From Paracoccaceae bacterium (GTDB lineage: Bacteria > Pseudomonadota > Alphaproteobacteria > Rhodobacterales > Rhodobacteraceae): a stretch of 64,000 nt of DNA. The DNA lies in NCBI GenBank assembly GCA_019911965.1, contig JAIOJF010000046.1, positions 47,213 to 111,212 of the forward strand, in the 5' to 3' direction. The notes under the pieces were generated by a model. The model was not told where the DNA came from and ran no database searches. It saw only the letters and a program-made list of their open reading frames with translations. Every line of letters begins with the position of its first letter. Within the stretch, counting starts at the first letter, position 1. This document shows, piece by piece, positions 23,601 to 30,520 of the stretch. The position numbers were made by a program, and so were the translations under genes.

Positions 23601-24396
23601 CGGCATCGTCCCCGGCCATTGGCTGTTCGGGGCCTCGTTCACCGCAACGTCGATGATCGGGTTCATCGCGCTGGCGGGGATCATCGTGCGCAACTCGATC
23701 CTGCTGGTGGATTTCTCGCGGCATGCGGTGGCGCGGGGGATGGATGTGCAGGAAGCGGTTATCAATGCCTGCCAGACGCGGACGCGCCCGATCATCATCA
23801 CCGCCCTGGCGCTGATTGTCGGCTCGTCGGTGATCCTGACCGATCCGATTTTTCAGGGCATGGCAATTTCGCTGATGATGGGGGGGCTGGTCTCGACCCT
23901 GCTGACGCTGGTGGTGATCCCGCTGGGCTGTGTCAGTTTCCGCAAGGCGCTGATCGAGGATGCGGCGCATCCGTCGATTGCCGCCGGGGTGCCGCGCGAA
24001 GACATGGCGCTGGCAGCGGCACGGCGCGAGCGGGGGGCGACGCTCGGCAAGCTGCGCTCGGTTATGTCGGAATTGCTGGACCTGCTGGCGATGCTGGCCG
24101 GGGTGCTGATCTGGGCGCTGGGCGCATTGTTCCGGCTGATGGCACGGATGGTCGGACGGCAGATAACGCGGCTTCGCCGCCCGTCCCCGCCGGTTGCGCC
24201 GGTGCCGGCCCCCGATCCGGAGCCGGTTGCCGCGGCACCGGTTGCGGCAAGGCCGGAAGCGAAAAAGCCGGCGGCGCGGAAACCGGCGGCGAAACCTGCC
24301 CGCAAGGCCGCGCAACCGAAATCGGCCGCCGGTGGGCGCCGCGGCATCCGGCTGAAGAATACCGGCGATACCGGTAACGATCGGGGGAAGGAATGA
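20698..24396 (+). CDS. RND family transporter permease with extended C-terminus
   Basis: Inner-membrane proton-driven RND pump of 1232 residues, against about 1030 for typical AcrB/MdtB proteins. Two halves, each with a first transmembrane helix, a large periplasmic loop and a helix bundle, are clear; the proton-relay aspartates are in ILVDDAIVVVEN. After the last canonical helix there is a long extension: a further hydrophobic segment (LLDLLAMLAGVLIWALGALF), then a Pro/Ala/Lys/Arg-rich tail with KKPAARKPAAKPARK. GGGAGGA precedes ATG 20698. The cargo is unknown; position in the block and the absence of a TolC gene leave drug efflux as only one option. Confidence 0.9.
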   Translation: MTDHTNTADTADAAQLGLAGKLAQAFIKSPLSPLLLVACLGLGLMGLVLTPRQEDPQISVPMVDIFFSYHGESANQVASLATDPLERLMSEIEGVEHVYSMSERGGAMVTVQFEVGEEMGPSLVKLNDKIQSNLDRIPPGVSQPLIKPKGVDDVPVVTLTLWSHQVDEAILRSLGLDVMQRLKEVDNTSQSFIVGGRSDAIRVEVFPERLAGFGIGLDQLAETIRTANSERGVGLVESGQTTFTLYTGSFLRTARDIENLMVGVHQGQPTYVRDVALVTESTDDATSMVSYYTGPAYGTGHGDGPVVHGNAERAPVGAPAVTIAVAKKRGANGVTVADGVLAYVEHLKGSLIPDNVHVEVTRNYGETANEKVNELIFKLFVVTAAVTLLIWLALGLRAAVVVLIVIPIVILVTVFSAWLLGYTIDRVSLFALIFSIGILVDDAIVVVENIYRRWLEQGECTETCSVDAVREVGNPTILATFTVIAALLPMGFVSGMMGPYMEPIPALGSVAMLFSLFAAFIFTPWLAQRIRPSLKQLAKAQAKEHRQSTALNRFYVRLLVPLLNNRVKGWTFGIGLLVVFFLSLSMFGSQAVTVKMLPKDNKPEFNITVNMPEGTSVTGTANVVARLAQEVMTLPEVVAVQSYTGTASPFNFNGLVRHSYQRSKSWQGDIQVQLTPKHDRERSSEVLAVLAREMLTPIAARMGARIEVIEMPPGPPVLQTMVAEIYGPDDQTRRQVARDVEGLFEQAEIIVDVDSYLQAPYESWRFVVDREKASRRGVSVEDINRQLEMAMGGFRLGDVKNERAVEPKFIYLQMPIALRGDFGRLGQLPVPSANGGMIPLGELGRFEAFMLDDPVFHKDLRAVEYVTGEVAGRLGAPIYGILEMEGLLDGYTSPDGVRVDTNYIGPPEDSLQSALEWTGEWTVTYETFRDMGIAFAVALVLIYILVVWEFGNFTMPAIVMVPIPLTLIGIVPGHWLFGASFTATSMIGFIALAGIIVRNSILLVDFSRHAVARGMDVQEAVINACQTRTRPIIITALALIVGSSVILTDPIFQGMAISLMMGGLVSTLLTLVVIPLGCVSFRKALIEDAAHPSIAAGVPREDMALAAARRERGATLGKLRSVMSELLDLLAMLAGVLIWALGALFRLMARMVGRQITRLRRPSPPVAPVPAPDPEPVAAAPVAARPEAKKPAARKPAAKPARKAAQPKSAAGGRRGIRLKNTGDTGNDRGKE

Positions 24397-24821
24397 TGCG
24401 GAAAATGACAAGCATACTGGCGGCCGTCGCGGTGGCGATCCCCGCACTGGCGGGCGCGCAGACCGGCGGGATGGACAATCCGCCGCCGGTGCCCGGCCCG
24501 TACAATGCGATGGCGCGACCTGCGATACCGCGCCCGGCGGTGCCGGACTGGGTTGGCCAGCAGATGCCTTACTGGATGCAGGCCCCGGCCCAGGCAGCCA
24601 ATGCCAGCCGGACGCCGCCGCAATATCCGGCCTTGCCGCAGCCCTCGGCCAATGCCCGGACCCAGCCGCCGCAATTCCGCTTCGTGCCGGGATGGGGCTG
24701 GATGCCGGTTCAGCAAGGCCAGGGTCAAGCCGCGCCGCAGCCCGGCTGGGGTTTCATGCCGGGCTACGGGCAGTTCCGCAACTGGCCGGGCTATGGCGCG
24801 CCGCCGGTGCGGCAGAACTGA
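24393..24821 (+). CDS. Exported Pro/Gly/aromatic-rich protein 1
   Basis: A 142-residue exported protein of low complexity. The start overlaps the RND stop (ATGA), so translation is coupled. A signal peptide (MMRKMTSILAAVAVAIPALAGAQ) is followed by a proline- and glutamine-rich body with repeated aromatic-glycine motifs: PGWGWMPVQQ, QPGWGFMPGYGQF, WPGYGAPPV. There are no cysteines in the mature part and no recognisable domain. Composition resembles structural or matrix proteins, and the next two genes encode proteins of the same style. A role around a periplasmic deposit is inference. Confidence 0.7.
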   Translation: MMRKMTSILAAVAVAIPALAGAQTGGMDNPPPVPGPYNAMARPAIPRPAVPDWVGQQMPYWMQAPAQAANASRTPPQYPALPQPSANARTQPPQFRFVPGWGWMPVQQGQGQAAPQPGWGFMPGYGQFRNWPGYGAPPVRQN

Positions 24822-24839
24822 GCCATTGAAGGGATGGGC

Positions 24840-25400
24840 ATGACGCATATTGCGATCAAATCCGGTTCAAGGCTGGCGGTGCTGGCCGTCCTCGCCGTTC
24901 TGGCCGCGCTGCCGGCGGGTGCGCAGACGGTTAACCCGTGGCGTCCGCAGGCGCAGGAACCGGTTGCGTCCACCCCGGATGCGGCTGCTCCGAAATATTA
25001 TGCCGCGCCGCAGGCATCCGAACCGGCAGCTCCCGGTATCCGGCCGGGCGGCAATGTCTACGCGCCGGCAGATCTGGATCGGCGGCTTTCAGAGGCCGCA
25101 CCGGTTCCGGCCCCGATGACGCAGCCACAGACGATCGCGCCGCCAGCGATGACGCAGGGCGGGTTTCCCTATGGCGGCTACGGCGCTCAGGTTCCGCCGG
25201 GCCAGCCCGTGCCGGGTTACGGGCCGGGATATGCGCAAGGTTCCGGCTTCTATCCGGGTGGCTATGGATACGGCAACGGATACGGGCCTTCTGGTGGCTA
25301 TGGCGGTGCGGGATGGCCGGGACCAGGTGGTTTCGCGCCCGGCATTTCGCCTGGCTTCGGCATGCCATTCGCAGGATTTGCCCCGTTCGGAATCTGGTGA
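24840..25400 (+). CDS. Exported Pro/Gly/Tyr-rich protein 2
   Basis: A 186-residue low-complexity exported protein. ATG 24840 is preferred to 24834 because GAAGGGA is suitably spaced. The signal peptide (to about residue 29, LPAGAQ) is followed by an Ala/Pro-rich stretch, then a glycine–tyrosine domain (PYGGYGAQV, YGPGYAQG, YGYGNGYGPSGGYGG) and a hydrophobic GFGMPFAGFAPFGIW end. No cysteine in the mature region. It lies 18 bases after the previous gene. It resembles the sulfur-globule-like protein that follows and may form a mixed matrix or coat with it; no enzyme motif is present. Confidence 0.7.
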   Translation: MTHIAIKSGSRLAVLAVLAVLAALPAGAQTVNPWRPQAQEPVASTPDAAAPKYYAAPQASEPAAPGIRPGGNVYAPADLDRRLSEAAPVPAPMTQPQTIAPPAMTQGGFPYGGYGAQVPPGQPVPGYGPGYAQGSGFYPGGYGYGNGYGPSGGYGGAGWPGPGGFAPGISPGFGMPFAGFAPFGIW

Positions 25401-25514
25401 TTTCGCGCAGGGCGAGGTGAGCGTCACATCTGGCGCAAGCAAGACGGACGACGGCAGAGGTCCCGCTGCCAGGTTCCCTAAACTTCGGACGGGACACAAC
25501 ACAGGAGACGAACA

Positions 25515-26105
25515 ATGCGTAAGACTATCATTGCTGCAGCGATTGCTGCCGGTCTGGTCGGCGTCGCGACTGCCGGTGCAAATGCACAGGCCTGGGGCCC
25601 GGCTTATGGCCCGGCCTATGGTCCGGGCTACGGTTACGGTTACGGCGCACCCGCCTATGGCCCGGGTTACGGCGGCTATGGCCCCTGGAACAGCGGCTGG
25701 GGCAATAACGGCTGGGGCAACAACTGGATGCCCTGGGGCAACAACAACGGCTGGGGTGGCAATAACTGGATGCCCTGGGGCAACAACAACGGCTGGAACA
25801 ATGGCTGGGGCAACAACTGGGGCCCGTTCGACGGCAACGGCAACGGCGACGGTTCCTTCAACTTCGGCTTCTCCGGCAATGCCGAGGGGTCCGGCCGGGG
25901 CCGCGGCCAGGGCAACGGCTACGGCAATGGCTACGGCTATGGCAACCAGGGCTGGGGCCCCTACTACCCGGCACCCTATGGCTACGGCGCGCCGATGATG
26001 CCCCCGGCTCCGGGTGCTCCGGGTGCTCCGGGTGCGGCAGGTGCTCCGGGTGCCGGTGACATCCAGCCGCCGGCTGCCGCCCCTGTCGAAGGTGCCAGCA
26101 ACTAA
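25515..26105 (+). CDS. Exported Gly/Asn/Trp/Tyr-repeat protein, sulfur-globule-protein-like
   Basis: A 196-residue protein with a clear signal peptide (MRKTIIAAAIAAGLVGVATA...NAQ). The mature chain is made of YGPGYG and YGYG units, then repeated NNGWGNNW and NWMPWGNNNGW units, a second GNGYGNGYGYG stretch and a collagen-like GAPGAPGAAGAPGAG end. Sulfur-globule proteins of purple sulfur bacteria are Sec-exported, cysteine-free and of very similar Gly/Asn/aromatic composition, and they coat periplasmic sulfur deposits. With a full dsr cluster in the same window this role is plausible, but assignment rests on composition, not alignment. GGAG lies 8 bases before ATG 25515; the 114-base leader suggests its own promoter. 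Confidence 0.7.
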   Translation: MRKTIIAAAIAAGLVGVATAGANAQAWGPAYGPAYGPGYGYGYGAPAYGPGYGGYGPWNSGWGNNGWGNNWMPWGNNNGWGGNNWMPWGNNNGWNNGWGNNWGPFDGNGNGDGSFNFGFSGNAEGSGRGRGQGNGYGNGYGYGNQGWGPYYPAPYGYGAPMMPPAPGAPGAPGAAGAPGAGDIQPPAAAPVEGASN

Positions 26106-26203
26106 GGCGCAACCCCGTTCGAAGCCGCTCGTCCCCGAGTTTACCGGGGCAAGCCCCCGGGGGCGGGCGGTTTCGGACCTAACATCTGCTACCGGAGGCC
26201 TTC

Positions 26204-26977
26204 ATGCCCGCATTCTTCCGAACCGCCCTTGTGGCGCTTGCCGCCACGTTTCTGCCGGACCTGCCTGCCGACGCGCAATCAACTGCGCCCGCCTATTCGG
26301 CCCGTGCCGTGCACGAAGTGCCGGGGCAGCCGCCATCGACCGGCGTGATCGTCAAGTCCGGCCAGAACATGCGGCTGGAATTTGAACAGAACGGCATGAA
26401 GATCGTCCAGATCCTGCTGCCCGCGACCGGCATGATGTATATTCTCAATCCCGAGGCCGAGACCTATTTTGAAATCCCCGGCCAGCCTGTGCCGTCGGCG
26501 GCGACCGAGGGTTATGTTTCGCCCTGTCCCGCTCAGGCGGCCCCGGCCCAGTGCCAGATGATCGGCAGCGATGTCGTCAGCGGCATCAACGTCGAACGCT
26601 GGGTATTGGCGAATGGCCAGCAGGCGCGTCCGACCACGATCCTGTGGGACCCGACCCGCCGTCAGGCCCTGCGTCAGGATTACCCCGATGGCAGTTCCGT
26701 GGTGATGGCGTTCAAGGCGATGGAAACCGTCGCCGGGCGCAATACCGAACATTGGAGCATCACGGTCAACGCTCCGGGCAAGGAGACCGCCGGTGGCGAC
26801 TGGTGGTTCGATCCCGAACTGCGCATCGCCATCCGCGAGAACCTGCCCAATGGCCAGGCCCGCCACCTTGAGGATATCAGGGTCGGCGAAATCGACCCGG
26901 CGCTGTTTCAGGTTCCCGAGGGCTGGACCAGACAGGCCCCGCCGGCCCCGCAGCCACCGGCTGCCGGCAGCAACTGA
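26204..26977 (+). CDS. Exported LolA-like/DUF4412-like protein of unknown function
   Basis: A 257-residue exported protein. A signal peptide (to about residue 24, ADAQ) precedes a beta-rich domain: VIVKSGQNMRLEFEQNGMKIVQILLP, MMYILNPEAETYFEIPG, and later TTILWDPTRRQALRQDY and DWWFDPELRIAIRENLPNG. The alternating strands describing a reported value resemble LolA/LolB-like or DUF4412 folds that bind a hydrophobic ligand in the periplasm. A short Pro/Ala tail follows. One possible disulfide pair (CPAQAAPAQC). The ligand is unknown; the true LolA is encoded at 58959–59564. Confidence 0.65.
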   Translation: MPAFFRTALVALAATFLPDLPADAQSTAPAYSARAVHEVPGQPPSTGVIVKSGQNMRLEFEQNGMKIVQILLPATGMMYILNPEAETYFEIPGQPVPSAATEGYVSPCPAQAAPAQCQMIGSDVVSGINVERWVLANGQQARPTTILWDPTRRQALRQDYPDGSSVVMAFKAMETVAGRNTEHWSITVNAPGKETAGGDWWFDPELRIAIRENLPNGQARHLEDIRVGEIDPALFQVPEGWTRQAPPAPQPPAAGSN

Positions 26978-26998
26978 ACCGGAGCCGGGAGCAGGGCC

Positions 26999-27613
26999 AT
27001 GCTGACATTGTTCGCGAATTTCAAGGGCGGGACCGGCAAGAGCACGCTGGTGTTCAACATGGCGATATGGTGCCTGTCGCAGGGCAAGGCGGTCACCGTC
27101 TGCGATCTGGACCCGCAGCGCACGGTCAGCGATGTCGCGGATATCCGTGCCGAAGACGCGATCGAACCGTCGCTGAAGGTGGTTCACGCGCTGCCCGACA
27201 AGGGCAAGGAGCGGGGCGAATGGCTGGTCGATGTCGGGGCATCGGACATGGTGTCGCTGCGTGCGGCGGTGCGGGCTGCGGGGCGGATCGTGATCCCGGT
27301 CACGCCATCGCAGGCCGATATCTGGGCGACGCAGCATTTCCTTGGCATCATCGCCGAGGAAACCGCCGGGTCCGCACGGCCCGAAGTGCTGGGTTTCGTC
27401 AACCGCGCCGATCCGCACCCGATGTCGCGCGAAAACGCCGAGACATTCGAGGCGATGCAGGCGCTGGACGGGATCAGGCCGCTGGAGCCGAAACTGGTGC
27501 AGCGTTTGACGTTCCGGCGCTCCTTCTCGGAAGGGCTGGCAGCGTTTGAACTGGAGCCGCGCGGCAAGGCGGCGGATGAACTGGATGCGCTGGCGCGCGA
27601 GATTTACACCTGA
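26999..27613 (+). CDS. ParA/MinD-family partitioning ATPase
   Basis: A 204-residue cytoplasmic ATPase of the ParA/MinD group, short like the orphan ParA proteins that position protein cargoes (carboxysomes, chemotaxis arrays). The deviant Walker A is FKGGTGKST (8–16) with the signature lysine at 9. CDLDPQRTVSD is the switch I/Walker A' region and EWLVDVGASD corresponds to Walker B. No ParB gene or parS-like repeats are nearby, so plasmid or chromosome partitioning is unlikely. It sits between exported-protein genes and the TPR and dynamin-like genes, all in one direction. Positioning of a membrane-linked structure is an inference. Confidence 0.82.
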   Translation: MLTLFANFKGGTGKSTLVFNMAIWCLSQGKAVTVCDLDPQRTVSDVADIRAEDAIEPSLKVVHALPDKGKERGEWLVDVGASDMVSLRAAVRAAGRIVIPVTPSQADIWATQHFLGIIAEETAGSARPEVLGFVNRADPHPMSRENAETFEAMQALDGIRPLEPKLVQRLTFRRSFSEGLAAFELEPRGKAADELDALAREIYT

Positions 27614-27662
27614 TGCCCCGCCCAAAGCGGATGGCAGGAAACAAAGCGACAGGAACCGGAAG

Positions 27663-28325
27663 ATGATTATGCCTTTCATTCGACTTGTGACCATCTATGT
27701 CGTCGTCGTGCTGGCGGCGATCGTGATATTCAACCGCGACAAGGCGGCGTTGCTGGTGTTCGGCCCGACCGATGAGGTGGTGCTGCCACCGGTTCCGGCA
27801 AAGCCTGCGCCCGCTGCGCCCGCCGCGCCTGTTGCGGCCGTTCCGGTTGGCGATAGCGCGCCGCAAATTGCGGTTGGCGAGCCTCATCCGGTCCCGCCCG
27901 CCCCGTCGCAGCCGCCTGCCGCCCCGGTGGCGCAATTGCCGCTGCAAACTCCGGTTGCCGATTCGGCTCCGGCGGCCACGCCTCCGGTCGCATCTTCTGC
28001 CGCCCCGGCGGCCAATCCCGGTGACCTGCAGGCCCGCTGGACTGCCGCCCGCAAGGCCTGGTGGCAGGGCGATCGGGCGGGTGCCGAAGCAATGTACCGT
28101 GCCCTTGCCGGTGATTTCCCCGATGAGCCGGACATTTTGGGCGAGCTTGGCAATATCTGCTATGCGCAGTCGCGTTTTGCCGAGGCGGCCGATTATTACC
28201 ACAAGGCCGGCAGCATGCTGATCGGCAAGGGCAACCAGCCGCAGGCGATGGCCGTGATCGGCGTGTTGCAGGGCCTCGCCCCTGACAAGGCGGCGGATCT
28301 GCGCAACCAGATCGCCGCCCGATAG
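27663..28325 (+). CDS. Membrane-anchored TPR protein with Pro/Ala linker
   Basis: A 220-residue protein. ATG 27663 gives an N-terminal transmembrane anchor (FIRLVTIYVVVVLAAIVIF, 5–23), then about 95 residues of Pro/Ala/Val-rich linker and a C-terminal helical repeat domain (WTAARKAWWQGDRAGAEAMYRAL, LGNICYAQSRFAEAADYYHKAG) with two or three TPR-like units. Orientation is not certain; a short N-terminus with K/R right after the helix (FNRDK) fits either topology. TPR domains usually hold partner proteins, so it may be the scaffold between the ParA ATPase, the GTPase and the RND complex. The long open frame upstream of 27663 overlaps parA and is rejected. Confidence 0.72.
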   Translation: MIMPFIRLVTIYVVVVLAAIVIFNRDKAALLVFGPTDEVVLPPVPAKPAPAAPAAPVAAVPVGDSAPQIAVGEPHPVPPAPSQPPAAPVAQLPLQTPVADSAPAATPPVASSAAPAANPGDLQARWTAARKAWWQGDRAGAEAMYRALAGDFPDEPDILGELGNICYAQSRFAEAADYYHKAGSMLIGKGNQPQAMAVIGVLQGLAPDKAADLRNQIAAR

Positions 28326-28352
28326 ACCACAGGAACCTGAAAAGGACCCGCC

Positions 28353-29843
28353 ATGAGCCAGTTTCTGAGCAATCGCCTGAACCGTCTTGAAGACCACCTG
28401 AAAGCCGAGAACCCGGCGTTGCTGGAGGTTCTGCCGACCTATTACAAATTCGACAAGCTGCTGTACCGCACCGGCCTGCTGGACAGGGAAACCTCGCTGG
28501 CGTCGCGGCTGAGCTGGTGGCCGCTGATTTCGGTGCTGGGGACATTCTCGTCCGGCAAATCGACCTTCATCAATTCCTATGTCGGCGAGGCGCTGCAAAG
28601 CACCGGCAATCAGGCGGTGGATGACAAGTTCACCGTGATCTGCCACCGCTCATCCGACCGCGCCGGCAGCCAGACCCTGCCGGGAACCGCGCTGGATGCC
28701 GATCCGCGTTTCCCGTTCTACCGGATTTCGCACGAGATCGAGAAGGTGGCTCGCGGCGAAGGCAAGCATATCGAAAGCTACCTGCAATTGCGGACCACCA
28801 AGAATGATCGTATCCGCAACAAGATCATCATCGACAGCCCCGGTTTCGATGCCGACGATCAGCGCCGCTCGACCCTGAGGATCACCGATCACATCATCGA
28901 CCTCAGCGATCTGGTGCTGGTGTTCTTCGATGCCCGCCACCCCGAGCCCGGCGCGATGCAGGACACGCTGGAACATCTGGTGGCCCGCACGGTGAACCGT
29001 ACCGATGCGTCGAAATTCCTGTACGTCTTGAACCAGATCGACACTGCCGCGAAAGAGGACAACCCTGAAGAAATCGTCGGGGCATGGCAGCGGTCGGTGG
29101 CGCAGGCTGGGCTGGCGGCGGGGCAGTTCTTTACCATCTACAACGAAAAGGCGGCAGTCACGATCGAGGATGCGGCGCTTAGAAAGCGGTTCCAGGACAA
29201 GCGCGACCACGATCTGCGAAAAATCCTCGACCGGATGGACGAGGTGGAATTGCAGCGCAATTATCGCATCGTCAGCGTGCTGGAGACGGTGGCGAACGAA
29301 CTGGATCACGACATCCTGCCGCAATTGCGCGAGGCCAAGACGCGCTGGCGGCGCGGCGTGCTGGCGATCGACGGCGCGGCGCTGGCGGGCCTGTTGGCGC
29401 TGGCTGTTGGCCTGATGGTTTACTTCCGCTGGTTGCCGCCGGCAGGGATATTCACCTTCGACTGGCTGCTGGCGCATCGCTTCGACACCCTGGCCGGGAT
29501 ACTGGCGGTGCTGATCCTTGGCGGCAGTTTTCACTACTGGGCGCGCGGCTTTGTCACCCGGCGGATCGCGAATGCGCTGCCGGACTCCTATGGTCAGGTC
29601 GAACTGAACCTGAAAAAGGCGTTCGAAAAAAGCGTCGGTGCGTTCCAGTCGGTCTTTCGCACCGAGCCTGCGGGCTGGGGCAAGCGGGCGGCGGCGCAGT
29701 TGCGGCTGGTGCGCGAGACCGTGGCCACACATATCCAGGACCTGAACGACCGCTATGCCGATCCGTCCGGGCGCTCCGACAGCGTGGTGGCCGAGCCGCT
29801 GCCGTCGGTGGTGAGCGAACCTCAGGCCAAGCCGGCCGCGTGA
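28353..29843 (+). CDS. Dynamin-like GTPase with paired C-terminal membrane helices
   Basis: A 496-residue dynamin-superfamily GTPase. G1 is LGTFSSGKST (62–71), G3 is DSPGF (161–165) and G4 is NQID (227–230). A helical stalk-like part follows, then two hydrophobic segments (about 342–361 and 383–400) forming a membrane hairpin, and a helical C-terminus of about 90 residues. Bacterial dynamin-like proteins bind and remodel membranes. Its placement after ParA and TPR genes suggests action on inner-membrane shape or tethering. It lies 27 bases from the TPR gene. The exact subfamily is not identified. Confidence 0.85.
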   Translation: MSQFLSNRLNRLEDHLKAENPALLEVLPTYYKFDKLLYRTGLLDRETSLASRLSWWPLISVLGTFSSGKSTFINSYVGEALQSTGNQAVDDKFTVICHRSSDRAGSQTLPGTALDADPRFPFYRISHEIEKVARGEGKHIESYLQLRTTKNDRIRNKIIIDSPGFDADDQRRSTLRITDHIIDLSDLVLVFFDARHPEPGAMQDTLEHLVARTVNRTDASKFLYVLNQIDTAAKEDNPEEIVGAWQRSVAQAGLAAGQFFTIYNEKAAVTIEDAALRKRFQDKRDHDLRKILDRMDEVELQRNYRIVSVLETVANELDHDILPQLREAKTRWRRGVLAIDGAALAGLLALAVGLMVYFRWLPPAGIFTFDWLLAHRFDTLAGILAVLILGGSFHYWARGFVTRRIANALPDSYGQVELNLKKAFEKSVGAFQSVFRTEPAGWGKRAAAQLRLVRETVATHIQDLNDRYADPSGRSDSVVAEPLPSVVSEPQAKPAA

Positions 29844-29855
29844 GGGATCGGCGCA

Positions 29856-30431
29856 ATGAGCCTGGACGAGACCTGCCCCTTGCCCGCCGGACGCTGCGCC
29901 GATCAGGGGTTCCGGCTGGCGGTGTACGAGGCCGGCCATGCCCTGACCGCGCGGGCGCTGGGGCTAAGGGTATTGTCGGTACGGATGCTGCCGCGCCCGC
30001 CGGTGCTGGTCAGCGACAAGACGTTCGTTGCCAATAACTGGTCATCCTTCACCGACACGCTGGAAAACCGCATCATAGAATTGTTCGGCGGCCAGATCGC
30101 CGAGCAGCACGCCTGCGCCAGCAATACCTGCTGTTCCGGCGACGTGGCGCGGATTGACGAATTGGCGCGGCTGGTGGCCGGGCTGGACGGCGAGCGCGAG
30201 TCCGACGACATCTATTTCGATCTGGAGGACATGGCGCAGGACATCTTCGCCGACCCCCGCTACCGCGCCGCGATCCTGCCAATGGCCGAGTTCCTGTACG
30301 ACCGGGTGCAAAACGGCCATTCCGTCATCGCCGGCGAGGATGTCGAGGCAGAACTGGACAAGCACCTGCCCAAGCTGGCGAAGGCGAAATGGGCAAGGGG
30401 GCTGTTCTCGTTCGGGCGGAGGAAGGTGTAG
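29856..30431 (+). CDS. Stand-alone FtsH-type (M41) peptidase-like domain with a damaged zinc motif
   Basis: A 191-residue protein that aligns by eye with the peptidase domain of FtsH but has no AAA module and no transmembrane helix. The metal motif HEAGHA reads YEAGHA (24–29): the first zinc-binding histidine is tyrosine. The downstream segment IIELFGGQIAEQ and SGDVARIDELARLV (D96) match the GGRxAE and third-ligand regions of FtsH. It is probably inactive as a protease or uses metal differently, and could be a substrate-binding or regulatory relic. A cysteine cluster (CASNTCCSGD) is unusual. It is the last gene of the block, 12 bases after the GTPase. Confidence 0.72.
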   Translation: MSLDETCPLPAGRCADQGFRLAVYEAGHALTARALGLRVLSVRMLPRPPVLVSDKTFVANNWSSFTDTLENRIIELFGGQIAEQHACASNTCCSGDVARIDELARLVAGLDGERESDDIYFDLEDMAQDIFADPRYRAAILPMAEFLYDRVQNGHSVIAGEDVEAELDKHLPKLAKAKWARGLFSFGRRKV

Positions 30432-30453
30432 GGGGTGGGGTGTGTGCGGTGGC

Positions 30454-30479
30454 TTAACATGATGCTGCACTCGTGTTAA
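30454..30479 (+). promoter_or_regulatory. Putative Fic operator 1
   Basis: Inverted repeat TTAACATG–N10–CGTGTTAA. The second copy of the same architecture starts 41 bases downstream, about four helical turns. Likely a dimer binding site, perhaps for the winged-helix end of the Fic protein encoded next. Confidence 0.65.
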
Positions 30480-30494
30480 AAGATCGCTGAATTC

Positions 30495-30520
30495 TTAACA
30501 CGTCGTGATCCTCATGTTAA
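30495..30520 (+). promoter_or_regulatory. Putative Fic operator 2, overlapping the start codon
   Basis: Inverted repeat TTAACACG–N10–CATGTTAA with the same half-sites and spacer as operator 1. The right half-site contains the ATG at 30514, so a bound protein would block initiation of transcription or translation at the gene. Confidence 0.65.

Noticed and set aside
26999..27613. Plasmid or chromosome partition locus
   Set aside because: The ParA-type gene has no ParB partner, no parS-like repeats and no replication gene nearby, so it is read as a cargo-positioning ATPase instead.
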